A stretch of 64,000 bases of DNA from Blasia pusilla (GCA_050084515.1 CM114272.1:53444001-53508000); one strand, 5' to 3'; shown: positions 12,161 through 24,400, numbered from the stretch's first letter. Numbers and translations: made by a program. The notes: a model not told the origin generated them from the sequence alone.

Positions 12161-12833
12161 TCAGCCACCTGTCGTCTCCTCACCGGCCTCTAGATCTAAG
12201 GACTCTCCATCAGACCTTGCCATTGAAGTCAAGGCAATCTGGCTCTCCATAGCCAAGAAGCCCAAATAGGATGATGCGTGCCATCTTGGCACCAACTTCT
12301 CATCACTCTCTCCATGCCATCGAGCTCCAGTCGCATCTCGCTGACTCATGCATAGGTTATGACTTAAACCATCTGCATCCTGGTTTAGTGTCCCAGGTCT
12401 AAGTAACACCTAGAAGTCATACTCCTGCAACAAAAGAGCCCACCTCGCAAGCGTCCCTGTAAGCTTGTCGGACTCTATCAACCACTTAAGTGGTTAATGA
12501 TTTGAAATGTGCGACAGCCCACACTGCAATCAAGCACTCACCCTCATACGAGCTATACTTTGCCTCTGCAGCGTTGTTCGAGCGACTAGCATAATCCACC
12601 ATAAACTCTCTACCATCATCGTCATGTTGGGTGAGCACGGTTCCAAGAACCAACATGCTCCAATTGGTATGCAATTGGAAAGGACGCCCCTTGATCGGTC
12701 TCCTCAAAAACTTGATGGGGGCTGCGCTCTCGGATCCCCCGCGTTGTCTTGGCATACTTGGTGCTGCGCCCTCAGACCCTTCCACCCACATTGGTGTTGG
12801 ATTCTCAACATCCACTTCTCTCAACACCATCAA
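12161..12833 (-). pseudogene. Ty3 RNase H, broken
   Basis: The domain begins with FQLHTNWSMLVLGTVLTQHDDDGREF, continues with SSYEGECLIAVWAVAHFKS, and ends with LLRPGTLNQDADGLSHN at 12,350-12,409. The first catalytic Asp appears as Asn (HTNWS where HTDWS is usual); the Glu in YEGE is kept. A stop near 12,410 and a break near 12,490 split the domain. It would remove RNA from the RNA-DNA hybrid during reverse transcription. Confidence 0.8.
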
Positions 12834-12962
12834 TCTAATCGACCCCTTTACATGAGAAGAAGCCTAGATTGATGGTTCCAACTTAGAAGTCGAAGGAGTC
12901 ATAGTAATATGACGTAGATGGTTTATGGAGTAGCGTTATTAGGGTTATCTAACCCTATATTG
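12795..12962 (+). repeat. Copia 5' LTR, truncated
   Basis: It begins TGTTGGATTCTCAAC and matches the first ~170 bp of the full LTR at 51,751. It includes a TGACGTA word (12,910-12,916) that is kept in the other long copies. The match ends at TATATTG, immediately before the RT codons. Confidence 0.85.
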
Positions 12963-14932
12963 GATGATCTTATTATCACAAGAGACCATAGTAAGAAAAT
13001 AGAGGAAATGAAGGAAGTGTTGAAATTTGAGTTTGAAATGTTAGATCTGAGTGTGTTACACTACTTTATAGGCTTGGAGATTTGGAAACAATAAGATTCT
13101 ATTTGTGTATCATAGCAAAAGTATGCTAGAGAAATCTTGAAGGCATTCGGGATGACCGAGTGTAAGGTAGTGGTCTCGCTAATGGAGGTAGAGTTGAAAC
13201 TCTCAATGGATGATGTTTCACCATTGGTAGATGAAAACTTGTACAGAAAGCTTGTGGTTAGTTTGATATTTTTATGCAATACAAGACCTGACATTAGCTT
13301 TGTTGTAGGAGTGTTGAGTAGGTTCTCAACTAAGCCTTGTGAGAATCATTGGAAGGTAGGGATGCGTGTGTTGAAGTACATCAACGACACTATCTAGTAC
13401 GACATCACCTACGGGGCAGGGACGGAAACGACAACCTTTTGTGACTCGGATTGGGCAGGAGACTCAAATTCTCAAAGATATGTTTCGGGTTATTGTTTCT
13501 TGGTAGGATCAGGTGTGGTATCATGGGTCAACAAGAAGCAACCTGCAATGGCTCTTTCTTCTACCGAGGTCGAGTACAAGGCGACTTGTTATGGTTCTTG
13601 TGAAGCAGTATGGTTGAGATGGATATTGGAGGAATATGCTAATGTGATAATAATAATAATAGGAGAACCACGAGAAAGTGCTATTGTTATGTGGTGTGTT
13701 AATCAGAGTTGCATTGCCATACCACAAAATCTTATGTTTTATATTTGTACAAAGCACATAGAAATGCATGATCATTTTGTTCGTGAGTTGATCGAGAAAG
13801 AGGTTTTGACATTAGTATTTTGTCCAATAGAGGATAACCTATTGTGCGCCTACTTTCTTCCAACGTCAATCTTAGAGTCACGGAAGCGTACGTTCAATAT
13901 GATACACTCTCATTGCCGAACTACAACCAAATGCACTCACGTGAGTCTAGCTTAGGTCTAGAGGCCTTCAAAACCATCAAGTCCTCGACTCGGCACCTCA
14001 TCAAGTTGAACCTTCTCTCATTCCTAAGTCCCAACACGGGCAAGTCTTCCGAGACTTGGGATAGACTTTTTGGTTTGTCCAAAAACCTAAAATGATGTTT
14101 GCGTGCCTAACGATCCCAACTGTCCAATGGACCTCGCATGAGCCCTCAACTAAGACCCAAAAATATGAGTTACAAGTTGGAATCCAATAGGGACCTCCAA
14201 AATCCACTCTATTGGACTTGGTTCACGTTTCAAATCCCAACGCCAAAACTCTCGATCCATTCTGTGCCCTTGAGTTGCCTCGCGGCGCCCAAAGTGGGGT
14301 TCAAGTCCCAAGCACCCTTGGAGACCTTCCCCCTTACTACTACTTATGGGGATTCCCGGGTTCCCCCTACCTTTGGGGAAGAGCAACATGCCCTCTTTTT
14401 GGCCCTCAACCCGACTCCTCGTACAATTAGTTTTGGCCCATATCTCAGCCTCTGCTTAAGATTTTGCCAAAATCTTTAATGCATTGGAAACGTTTATGCA
14501 TAAGCTTTCCATTGCTACCTTAATTTTTCCAAACTCATTTTGGGACTAAAATTTATGGTCAAAAGTACAATCATAAACTCCAAACGCTAGCTGCGTCTCA
14601 AGTCCGATTCTCACCCCTTGGCCACGTCTCCTTCCGAGACTCGACTTCTCTTAATTCTAGGTTTCAAATTTGGTTTTGGTTTCCTTATTCATGACAAAAA
14701 ATGCATGAAACACTTGAAACGCTCGCCTCGATTGCGTCTCGCATTTGTGTTTCCTAAACTCCAAAGTGCAAACCATCATAGCGTGAGCTCGCTAGAGTTT
14801 GGATATTCCGCTTGGCACTCATTTGGTTATGAGGGTCACGCCAATAACCGTGTAGACATCTTCACCAAAGCCTTCAGCGGAGATCAGCTTCAAAGACATC
14901 TGAAGGGTCTTGGCATCGGTCCAAGATTGTAG
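12963..14932 (+). pseudogene. Copia RT (C-terminal half) and RNase H
   Basis: The frame starts at the Asp pair (DDLIIT) of the copia RT active site. It runs through LHYFIGLEI, AREILKAFGM, SLIFLCNTRPDISFVVGVLSRF, CDSDWAGD with the first RNase H Asp, and ALSSTEVEYKA with the Glu. The end, VDIFTKAFSGDQLQRHLKGLG, lies beyond the inserted solo LTR and stops at 14,932. Stops at 13,092, 13,110 and 13,396 kill the frame. A run of ATA/AAT triplets (13,646-13,661) adds a stretch of isoleucines inside RNase H. Confidence 0.88.
13840..14843 (-). repeat. Ty3 solo LTR inserted in copia RNase H
   Basis: About 1.0 kb related to the LTRs at 39,584, 53,310 and 63,519. The copia coding sequence resumes cleanly on the other side. 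ATAACC occurs at 13,834-13,839 and again at 14,844-14,849, as expected for a target-site duplication of 5-6 bp. Removing the LTR and one repeat restores the copia motif EDNRVDIFTKA. The insertion is therefore younger than the copia element. No internal Ty3 sequence remains, so the element was lost by LTR-LTR recombination. Confidence 0.85.
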
Positions 14933-14950
14933 TCCACATGAGAGAGGAAA

Positions 14951-15076
14951 TTGAGGGGGGGAGGGTGCTGGATTCTCAACATCCACTTCTCTCATAATTA
15001 TCAATCTGATCGGCCCCATTATATAAAGAGAAGCCCATTATATTTCAGTGATTTCGTCACATTCTATTTTCTCACA
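14951..15076 (+). repeat. Copia polypurine tract and 3' LTR, internally deleted
   Basis: A G-rich tract (14,951-14,965) precedes TGCTGGATTCTCAAC at 14,966. The LTR keeps its beginning, including a TATATAAAG box, and its last ~45 bp, ending CTCACA at 15,076. Compared with the copy at 51,751 the middle is missing. Confidence 0.85.
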
Positions 15077-15725
15077 ATTGGACCATGGAGTTAAGGGATA
15101 AGAACGAGTCTTTTCCATTATTTGAAATATACAATGATAAATACGCCCACTCATTGGTTTATGACTATCACACTCTCTCAACAGAATAATAGTTGGTAGA
15201 GCCACGACAAACAACTTTTCACCTCTTATCCAAAAATTATGATTGGCCACAATAGTCTCATTCTATCATGGCTTCTCACTTTACCTTGTATCCCTCCCAT
15301 TAGAATATTCCCTTAAATCATTTATGGTAACTATAGCAGGGAATGCCTTCCTCAATTCTAAGACACGTCCCAACCTTATAAAGTTTATCACAAAACGTGT
15401 GCTAGCATGAAGCAACAATTGTCTCTTCATTGGGTTGGTTTCCATGAATTTCCCATCACCCAAGTTCTTGTCTTCACAAATATTACCATCTCACAAGCTT
15501 GTGCAAAAATTCTATCCAGCCAAGCCTACTTTCCCCATTCTTCGTAGATCCGATCAAGAGAATGTGACACACATCCATCCCAAAGCATGTGAGGAAACTT
15601 TGCTTCAATAAATTTCCCTATTGCTTGCTCATTGCTAGCGTTGTATGTTACAAGTTGCAACGCATTCTTTGGATCTATGCACATGATAGACCTATTTTTC
15701 TTCGTTCCTATTAATAAAAAAAAAT
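15040..15725 (-). pseudogene. hAT transposase fragment (DUF659-type)
   Basis: The minus strand reads QLVTYNASNEQAIGKFIEAKFPHMLWDGCVSHSLDRIYEEW, which has the D.N..N / W..C..H pattern of the hAT catalytic region. The first Asp appears as Tyr (TYNASN for TDNASN). Next come LLLHASTRFVINFIRLGRVLELRKAF and VVALPTIILLRECDSHKPMSGRIYHCI, matching the TRFAT and PLV..LR.VD..KP.MG.IY segments of DUF659 transposases. A stop interrupts GK-AWLD, and a stop and frame change lie near 15,260. The two termini of the transposon are not visible here. Its 5' flank reappears at 15,918-16,260, beyond a copia LTR. Confidence 0.78.
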
Positions 15726-15749
15726 TTGCATCAGGGTGCGAGACACCCT

Positions 15750-15917
15750 AATGCAATATAGGGTTAAATAATCCTAGTAACGCTACTGCTGAAACCACCT
15801 ACGTCATATTACTATGACTCCGACGTCTAAGTCGAAACCATCAATGTAGGCTTCTCCTTAAACAAGGGGGCCGATTGGATTAATGGTGCTCATAGAAGTG
15901 GATGTTGAGAATCCAAA
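15750..15917 (-). repeat. Copia LTR remnant, inverted
   Basis: The reverse complement matches the first ~170 bp of the LTR at 51,751, from GGATTCTCAACATCC to TATATTGCAT. It carries the same TGACGTA word (15,800-15,806, reverse strand). It sits inside hAT-derived DNA. Confidence 0.85.
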
Positions 15918-16260
15918 AATTTTACAGGCTTAATAATTAGATATATTGACTGAGAAATATATGTAAATTACATCATATATTGTCAATAAATGCTCCAATA
16001 GCAATCTTGGAACACTCAGTATGAACAAGAAAGATCAATATGCTAATCCACGTAATCAAGATACTTAAATTATCAGGGTTATAAAGTGGCAAAACATATT
16101 CTTACTTATCAAGTTCACCTACCTATAGAGAAATAAACTTAGACAGAAGAATAAAGAAGGGAGATATGGGGAGAGCAGTGAGATTGTGAGATAATACGAG
16201 AATTGATCAACTTTATATAGGGGCGCATGGATTCGCGTCTAGAGCCTGTGCGGATGACTT
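15918..16260 (-). repeat. 5' untranslated flank of hAT element, copy 1
   Basis: The reverse complement aligns with 50,810-51,120, which lies just upstream of the BED-finger fragment at 51,140. Shared words include CTTGGAACACTCA and TATGAACAAGAAAGATCAAT. This ties the hAT fragments at 15 kb and 51 kb to one family. Confidence 0.7.
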
Positions 16261-19200
16261 GGGCATAAAAAAAGACCTGGGAAGGAGCCCGATTAGACAT
16301 GTCTGGACTTTTTCGTTTCGGTGCAACCTTCTAAATCGATCCAATTTAACAAGCTTCTTGTACATATAGAGTTACACTACTTAAGTCCATTTGTTATAGA
16401 TGTTGGTAATATTAATAACATCCAATAATTTAGCAAACAATCAAATTTTTTAGTCAAGGAAAAGTACATGGAGAAGCAATATCATTTCATTAGAGATAAA
16501 GTTTTTGAATATGAAATAGAACTCACATAGGTCAACACAAATTACCAATTGCATGACATCTCCACAACAAATTATTTCAAGATAAGTTTAATTTCCTTGG
16601 ATTACATTTAGGCACGAGGAGTATTGAGTTGAGTTTAATGGGGAGTCTTGACATATATTTAAGCTCAATATATCTCTTATAGTCTAGTTTGATGACATTT
16701 GGAGTACTATGTCAAAACATGACATATAGAAGTTCAAAAATTTGAGTTCAAAAAGAAAATATCAATTAAGACTACTACAATAGAGCTCATAATCCATTGG
16801 CATAATGTACATCTATTCTAATAATTATAGAAGAAAATATTTTAAATTATGAGATAATTTGTATTATGGAATTTTAATCCCTAAAATATTCCCAAATTTG
16901 TAGATGATCATAAATATGAAAAATTCAGATATTAATATTTTTAATTATAGATCTAGAATTTAATTTCTACAATTCATTTTTTTGACGTGTCAATCATATA
17001 TTCATGACTTGGTAGCCTTAGACATTGTCAATAAATGTCCATAACAATCTACCATAATCCCCAAGATTATAAAATAAACTTCTTATCCTTTGATTGAGAA
17101 AATGATTAGGGAAAATGAATTTTCCTTGTCGTTTTCTATCCCTCATCTCCCAATTTATGATAGAAACTTATTGTCACTATCTTGAGACTATTTTTTGTCC
17201 CACCGTTAACCTATTTCCCTCCTCAACTTAGACCCAACCTTTAACTTTTTCTTCCCAATGTGGTTATGTTTTCCATCCCAACCATATTCGATCATTTTTC
17301 CATTTTTCTCAAGAAAATCAAAAAATGGAAGAATGGATGAATAACTAGTAGGAGTGGAATAAGGAAAATTTCAAGGATATGGGGAATTAAAATTAATAAC
17401 AATATGAGAAAAATAAAATTGATTACATGTTTTTAAAACCATTATTTCCCTAGCTTACTAAGAAACATTACCATTTATTTTTGGTAGAAAGGTTTTACAT
17501 ATTGAATGCAAATAAATCTTCATAAAAAATAGCCCTCACTAGTATGGCTTTATTTTGAGGCCCTCAATTGCTAAAAATTATCCCTTTCTTGCTTTCCCTC
17601 CCATATTGACAATGAAACTCTTTACTCTCTCGTACGGAAAGAAAATTCCCTTAGAAGTTTAAATTTTTTTTTGTATTTTGTTCAAAAACTACCATATTAG
17701 CTCTTCACCTCCTTTAATGCAAATTAAACCCTCTTCTTGAGATATTTGAAAAATCTAAGGCATTGTATATATCTTTAATATTATGTCAAAATAAAATAAA
17801 TAGTACTTTTGTGGATATTTGATATATTGGGCCAAAGGAACCTGCTTGAGCCCTACTAAAAGCACCAATCATTTTTCGTCTCTCTATGGAGAGAGTGGGA
17901 ATCCATTTGATACCATACTTCCTTTCTTTAGAGTGTGGAGTCTTCATCCATCTCCTAATCTCCTCTTATTACCGCACTTGTTCTCGATTTCTACTCTTTT
18001 GTACCTATAATCCATAAGGAATGGAGGCGGTATATCCATTTCTCCCTTCCTCTATTATCAATCTTATTTCCTCATGAAAGGCTAGACACAAAGATGAAAG
18101 GGATGATCATGAAGATGAAATCCTTCCCTTCTCTCGTTGGAATGGATAGTGACTTATAAGCTCTTGTCAAATCTCCAAAGAGGGACCCCCTCCAAATTTC
18201 TATCCCTGCTCTTTGTTCATGTATGAGGGAGCTTAAAATTGTTTCCTTATTGAACCATAATTAATTGGAAAATTATATATTTACCTCTTCTTTTGCTCTT
18301 TGGAAAATTCAACATTACCTCTCTGGCCTCAATTGTCTTATTTTAACTAATTCCTTTATCTATTCTCTTCTTTTCCGCATCTTCCCTCTCCCATTGGAAA
18401 ATTTATCCTTTTTTCCCCTCATCCGAGATTCAATATAATGTTTCTTCGCCTCCCCTATTGAACTTAAAACATATATTTTTTCTCAAGAAAAAGTAGTTCT
18501 TTTCCATTTTTCCTTATTTGATGATTTGTGTCTCTCTTGACTAAAAATTGATATATCCACATAAATTCTTTATACAACCTAGAACGGGGAAGAAACTTAA
18601 CATATGTCACATGATTAAATAAAGATAATAAGGAATATAATAAAGGTGTCAAACCAAAATATAAACATACGAACATGGAAGATGCAAGCTTATACCAATC
18701 TTTCCATGAAATAGGGGAGTAGAAATTAAATTACCCGATAATATGAAGATTCTTTCAAAACCCAACTTCCAATGATTCAATGTATGCCACTCATAAAATT
18801 CCTTATGCTCATTAGAATGACCATGCTGCTTACAAATTTTGTAAGGAGTATGGTCACTCTAATGTAGGATTTTGGAGGAGGATTTTGTAGGGAGGGATCT
18901 CCTTGTGTTGACACATGTCATGTGAAGAAAACCCTGCACATGTTTGCAATTAAGTGAAAGAAACTAAGGAAGGCGAGGGTTTTGATGGTTTTTCGTTTCA
19001 CAAATTTAAATTTTTAGGACTGAAGGTAAACTTAATGAAATGATTCAAATTTTTTAATATTCCTTGAAAAAGGGGTTTTATCTTGCAAAGAAATAGTCTC
19101 CTTTATTTGTTCGTAATTTTTTACTCCCTGAAATTTGGAGATTATTTTTTACAAATATTAGGTTGGGGAATTTTTTAGGATGAAAAAAAAGAAAGAAAAG

Positions 19201-19835
19201 AGTAAGAAGTGAAGAAAGCGCGCAAAGTGATGTTTGTACATTTTTTCATGAATTATTATTTATTTAAATTTAAAATTTAAAATTCCAATGAAAAATGTTT
19301 TCATATCATGTTTAGTTTTCAAATATATTTACAAAAATTAGAATATTTTCTTTTTCAGTTATGCCGAAAAAAATTGGAAGTCTCTAAAAATTACTAATTA
19401 TTTATGATCCCCAACAAGAAGTTGACTCCAAGTACAGACCTTGAAGAATGCAAGTTATTCGGCACGTTCTTGACTCTAGGATGCAAATTTTAAAGATTGG
19501 ATGTTTAGTATTTGTGTTTGTATTAATTCTCCCATTAATACTTAATAGAATTGTTCCTAGTCTTTTTTAACCTTGTGTCCCAAAGATAGGGAGTATTCTC
19601 CCTATCCCTTCATATTCCCTATCCGTCTATGTTATCCTAATGTATTAGTGTTTCTGCACTCCATTACAAAATTCAAAATCTGAAAGGGACCTGGTTTCAT
19701 TATCTAAAAACGTCCATTGCATTAGTCTTGTGATGAGACATGCAAGACTAATGCTTTGAGATCCTGCACTCAAATGCAATCCCATCTAATGAACCCGATA
19801 GATACCCATATCCCGGTGGAGTAGCAAACTGACGG
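16261..19835. other. AT-rich stretch, no gene recognised
   Basis: About 3.6 kb of AT-rich DNA with only short frames on either strand. No transposon ends, LTR pair or RNA gene were recognised. Confidence 0.5.
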
Positions 19836-19840
19836 ATCAA

Positions 19841-20066
19841 TGCCACGTGTCTCCTCGTCCGCTAAGGGGGAAGCTATCAATTTCAAAAGAAAAACATACC
19901 CTTAATGGAAAAAGAGAGCGGTGAAACGATACAAACGTGCCACGTGTCTCCTCGTCGAAATAATAGGTGAAAATTTTTCGAGTGCGAAAAATTAAGAAAT
20001 ACCTGAGATTATAATCGATTTCGTGAAGAGGGGAAGCTCTGGAATGACACAAGAGTGCCACGTGTG
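19841..20066 (+). promoter_or_regulatory. Three-fold G-box repeat upstream of the ABCG gene
   Basis: GCCACGTGT occurs three times: CACGTG cores lie at 19,844-19,849, 19,941-19,946 and 20,059-20,064. The first two share GCCACGTGTCTCCTCGTC and the third GCCACGTGTGTCATCTTCG. Spacings are 97 and 118 bp, and the DNA between is loosely repetitive, so this looks like a degenerate tandem repeat that keeps the core. CACGTG is the G-box, bound by bZIP and bHLH factors; CCACGTGTC also fits abscisic-acid response elements. The cluster is about 1.3-1.6 kb before the ABCG start codon. Control of that gene is an inference from position. Confidence 0.6.
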
Positions 20067-21409
20067 TCATCTTCGAATCGAGAGATTACGAAAATATTAT
20101 TGTCAAACGTTCAAAATTCTCCCAATTACAATTAACAGGTAATAGAAATGAAAATAAACTCCGGACGGGACGGAAACGAAAACCTAATTAAGATTAAAGG
20201 ATGGATGAAAGGAAGGCTGAAGACACATGATAAAACAGTAAATTACGTGCTGTCATTAGCAACGCCGCACGCCACCTCCTCATGCATTACTCCAAGCAGA
20301 GGCTCTTAACAACCATCAACAAGACAGAAGTCGTTCCACCTCCACCTCGGCAGTGGAGTTAGATCTGATTATTTTAGATGATACAATACATCGTGATTCG
20401 ATCTGAGGTCCCGTCTGGCTGGGAGGAATGTGTTTGAGTAGAGGCGGAACGCTAATCAGTTAGTCGATCAGCTCAGCTCAAGCGCAACAAACGAAAAGCT
20501 CGAGGTGAGTCACCGGACTCGAGAGCGTGGGCGGTGAGTGGGGGCGGTGGGATTAGGACTCACGCTCGTTCGCACTTTTACTGCAGCGGCCGCTCTCGTG
20601 GTTATCCATTCTCGGCTACGCAAGCTTTTCCGCATTCCCACTTCTGGAAGTCGCTCATCATACTGTTGTGCCGCACTGGCCTCGCGATCGCGTATGTAAG
20701 ACGAAGAGGAAGAAGAGGTAGAAGAAAGTTTCATTCAGTCCTTGAGCGCTCGCAGGAGCGAATAAGTGGGTTCATTGCAATCAGCTCCGCTGCCCGAGAA
20801 GGAAGAAGCCGAGTGCGCGAGCAGACGTTCATGATCTGAGCTGACGTCTCGGTCATCAACAATCAGTCAGGCGGGGAAGGTATCCATCATCCATCGTTAC
20901 AGACCACGAGTCAACTTTCAGCTCTTCAAGTCCATCGCTGGTCCCAGCCGATCTTGACCCGCCTTCAAGCCCTTGGGGTAGCCTCTCAGTTCAGTCCAGT
21001 TCAGTTCACTGAGGGCGTATTAATTGGAGGGAGACAGACAGAGAGAAGGGGAAGGTAGCCGAGTTGCTATTGAGCTTAGCCTGTCGACCTTGAGCCGACC
21101 CAGGAAGGAGGCATTGGGAAGCCAAATTGTTGAGGGGTTGTAAGTTCAGGTGGAGAAACGACGAGCTGAGATTGGATTGTGGAGCTGGTGGATCGAAGTG
21201 GGAAGAGAGACATGTGCGCTAAGAGGCACTACACGTATGCCAACGGTTGATTTGGCTGAGAGGGAGCTTCCTAGCCCGAGCTCGCGCGCAGCAGCAGTTT
21301 CGTTCTTCTACTTCTCGAGTCGTTGATAAACTTTCTCTTCGATCCGACACTGCCTTGGATTACGCGTGAGGGCTTAAAGGCGCCTCCACAGCAGTGCTGG
21401 TGAGGGAAA
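20067..21409 (+). other. Presumed promoter and 5' leader of the ABCG gene
   Basis: Base composition rises to clearly GC-richer DNA from about 20,240 to the start codon. Short pyrimidine and purine repeats occur (for example TCAGTTCAGTCCAGTTCAG near 20,987). No TATA box or transcription start could be placed with confidence. Several short upstream ATGs exist, so the leader may be spliced or start late. Confidence 0.4.
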
Positions 21410-24400
21410 ATGTCGTCGCGTGGATCCTCGGTTAAAAGCGTGGAGTTGCCTGGGGACAAGGACTCAGCGCACATCACGCATTCTGGGAAACTGAGTCCAC
21501 TCAGCGAAACGCTATGGAGAAACAATTTGAAGGCGGACACCGTTCAGGACATGGGAGATGTATCCGCCAGGCTCACTTGGAAGGATTTGTGGGTCACTGT
21601 GACGACTCCGAAGGGCGAGATTAACACTCTCCTCCACGGACTCACGGGGTATGCGGAGCCCGGATACATCATGGCTATCATGGGCCCCTCCGGATCCGGG
21701 AAATCCACTCTTCTGGACTCTCTCGCAGGTTCGAACTCATTGCCATCCCTTTTTCTCGTTATCTCATCAGCACTCTTCCTCCCTGAGTGTTTATTCACTA
21801 CCAAATGAGTATCTGGCGGTTCTGGATATGACGAGTCTATGTTGATGACCTTCTCGGTTGAGCAGGTCGGTTAGCGAAGAATGCAACTCAAACGGGCGAC
21901 ATCTTAATTAATGGGCGCCGCAAAACTTTGTCATATGGGACAGCGGTAAGCATCCCACCTCTCGACTCGTTGTGAGCGTGTAGGTCTCTAAGTTTTCGTC
22001 GAACGAGGCATTTGATTCTGCTCATTCCTGGGAGTAGTCAAATTCGGCGTGAAGGGGGCATGCACTTCCGCCACAGCTGCATATTGACGAGTTAATAATC
22101 TTGGTGCGCAGGCGTACGTGACGCAGCAAGACGACCTGATTGGGACGCTGACAGTTAGGGAGTCCATCCACTACTCCGCTAATCTTCGTTTACCCAGAAA
22201 GCTTCCTCATGCCGAGAGGAAGGCCATTGTGGAGAGCACGATCGTGGAAATGGGATTGCAGGACTGCGCGGACACACCAGTGGGTAACTGGCATCTGCGG
22301 GGCCTCAGCGGCGGGGAGAAAAGACGAGTGAGCATTGCCCTTGAGATCCTCACTCGTCCTCGCGTATTGTTTTTGGACGAACCCACGAGCGGGCTCGATA
22401 GGTGAGTACTCATCCCTTCTGAGATACTTCACTCAACGTCAAACCATTTGTTCATTAACTCTATCCGCCGGACTCAGTCTGCGATCCTTGGTCGGGTGGG
22501 TGTCTAAATGGTGGTATCGTTTCGTGTGTGTCCCAGCGCCTCCGCTTTCTTCGTCGTGACGACCTTGAGGAACTTGGCTCGTGATGGACGCACTGTCATC
22601 GCCTCCATCCACCAGCCAAGCAGTGAAGTGTTCGAGCTTTTCGACAATCTCTGCCTCCTATCCAACGGCAAGACTATATACTTTGGCGACTCCCACTGCG
22701 CCCACGAGGTGGGTAGTAATTCTTTGAGTTCCTGCAGTCTCTTCGCTTATCACCTAGCGCTGCCGGAGTTGTGGGTCTGACTTTTCTTAGCACGCTGCCT
22801 CCGCGCGACTCAACTAATTTTCGTGTCTTACGTGCGGCAGTTCTTTTCATCAGCTGGATTCCCTTGTCCCCCGCTGCGCAATCCCTCGGACCACTTTCTC
22901 CGAGCCATCAACTCGGATTTTGATCGTGTGAAGTCCTCAGTGAAAGGGTCGTTCAAGCTCAGGGTAAGCGCCTGGTTTAATCCAAGCCACGCGTAAATTA
23001 AGCATACGCTCAACACTAGCTATTTTTCCGAATCTCCGAACTGTTGACCCTAAGTTGACCAAACGTCCGTTTGTTTTGTCAGCATGATGTTGAGACCTCT
23101 CAGGACCCTCTGGAGCGAATGGCGACTCCCCAGGTGGTCCAAATCTTAGTGGACGCCTTCCAAACCTCAGAGTACGCGATGCTCGCTGCCTCCCAAGTTT
23201 ACGAGATTTCTAAAATTGTGAGTGTCCACGCTCCTCGCTACTCCAAAAACTGCCAATGTATTTAATCTTGTCTGTAAATAGGCCTGTCTGTTGATGGTAG
23301 ACGAGAGGTCAATCAGGCTTGACCGTGGTCCGATTTCACTGGCTGGCGCGCAGAAAGGAACTGTTCTCGAGTCCGCCGGAAGCTTGGCGGGCTTTTGGAT
23401 GCAGGCATGGACCTTGACGTGTCGGTCCTTCGTAAATATGTCGAGAGATATGGGGTATTACTGGTTGCGGCTCGTGATTTACGTGGTGCTTACTCTCTGT
23501 ATCGGGACTATCTTTATGCGTGTGGGAAACTCCTACACTTCCATTATGGTATGGCCCCTGGCGCAATGGACTTCATCGTTTGAATTGAAACTGTACGCGG
23601 GTAGCTTATTCAGCTGAAGGTCGGATTCGAATAGTACTACCTCAGTAGTTCTGTACAATCGCAACATGTTTCGGAAATGCTGATAATGCCATGGATTTTG
23701 CAGGGAAGGGCAGGATGCATGTCCTACGTCGCTGGATTTTTGACCTTCATGTCGATCGGAGGATTTCCTTCCTTCGTGGAAGACATGAAGGTCTTCTGTA
23801 GAGAAAGGCTCAACGGGCACTACGGAGTGGTGGCTTTTGTGATAGGGAACTCACTGTCTTCAATCCCCTTTCTTTTCTTAATCTCAATAGTGTCGGCCAC
23901 CATCGTCTACTTTATGGTGGGGCTGCATCCTGGACTCGACCACTTCGTCTACTTCGTGCTCACGCTCTTCGTTTGTGTCGCCTGCGTCGAGAGCCTAATG
24001 ATGGCCGTGGCAAGCGTTGTCCCCAATTTCCTCATGGGCATCATCACAGGCGCTGGAATTCAGGTCTTGATCATCTTGCTCTAAACTCGGCGCATTGATC
24101 CGGTCCCTGTGGAAAATTTGAACTAGCAGAAAGGTTGTGTTGCAATCTGAGATTTGCTTTGAGGCTATCCTCAGTGCTATTCCGAAATAGTCAGCTCTGG
24201 AATTGGCGAGAGGCTGATGTTTGCTGATATTGCTTGAACAGGGAATCTTCATGCTGGTCGCTGGCTTCTTCCGTCTCCCATTTGATCTGCCAAAACCTTT
24301 CTGGCGTTATCCGATGTCGTACCTGAGCTTCCACATGTACTCTCTTCAGGTACCTTTCATAGGTTCACTTGGCCTCCCATGTTATAGATGCTATGAATTA

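Larger units (their letters stand above)
10740..12794 (-). mobile_element. Ty3/gypsy pol fragment, RNase H to PHD finger
   Basis: Reading right to left, the stretch carries RNase H, an H2C2 integrase zinc finger, the integrase core, a linker and a PHD finger. Gag, protease and the RT fingers and palm are missing. The right edge abuts the start of a copia LTR at 12,795. Frames shift several times, so the copy is dead. A similar RNase H fragment lies at 48,800-49,430 and a similar linker-PHD fragment at 56,270-56,500. Confidence 0.85.
12795..15076 (+). mobile_element. Ty1/copia element, internally deleted and split by a solo LTR
   Basis: The order is: partial 5' LTR (12,795-12,962), RT from the catalytic Asp pair onward, RNase H interrupted by a Ty3 solo LTR (13,840-14,843), polypurine tract, and a shortened 3' LTR (14,966-15,076). 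The LTR fits the intact copy at 51,751-52,137. Gag, protease, integrase and the first half of RT are absent, because the 5' LTR is joined directly to the middle of RT. Confidence 0.88.

Noticed and set aside
14300-14325. GGTTCAAGTCC, like a tRNA B box
   Set aside because: It lies inside the Ty3 LTR, no A box or cloverleaf is present, and the word is not kept in the other LTR copies.
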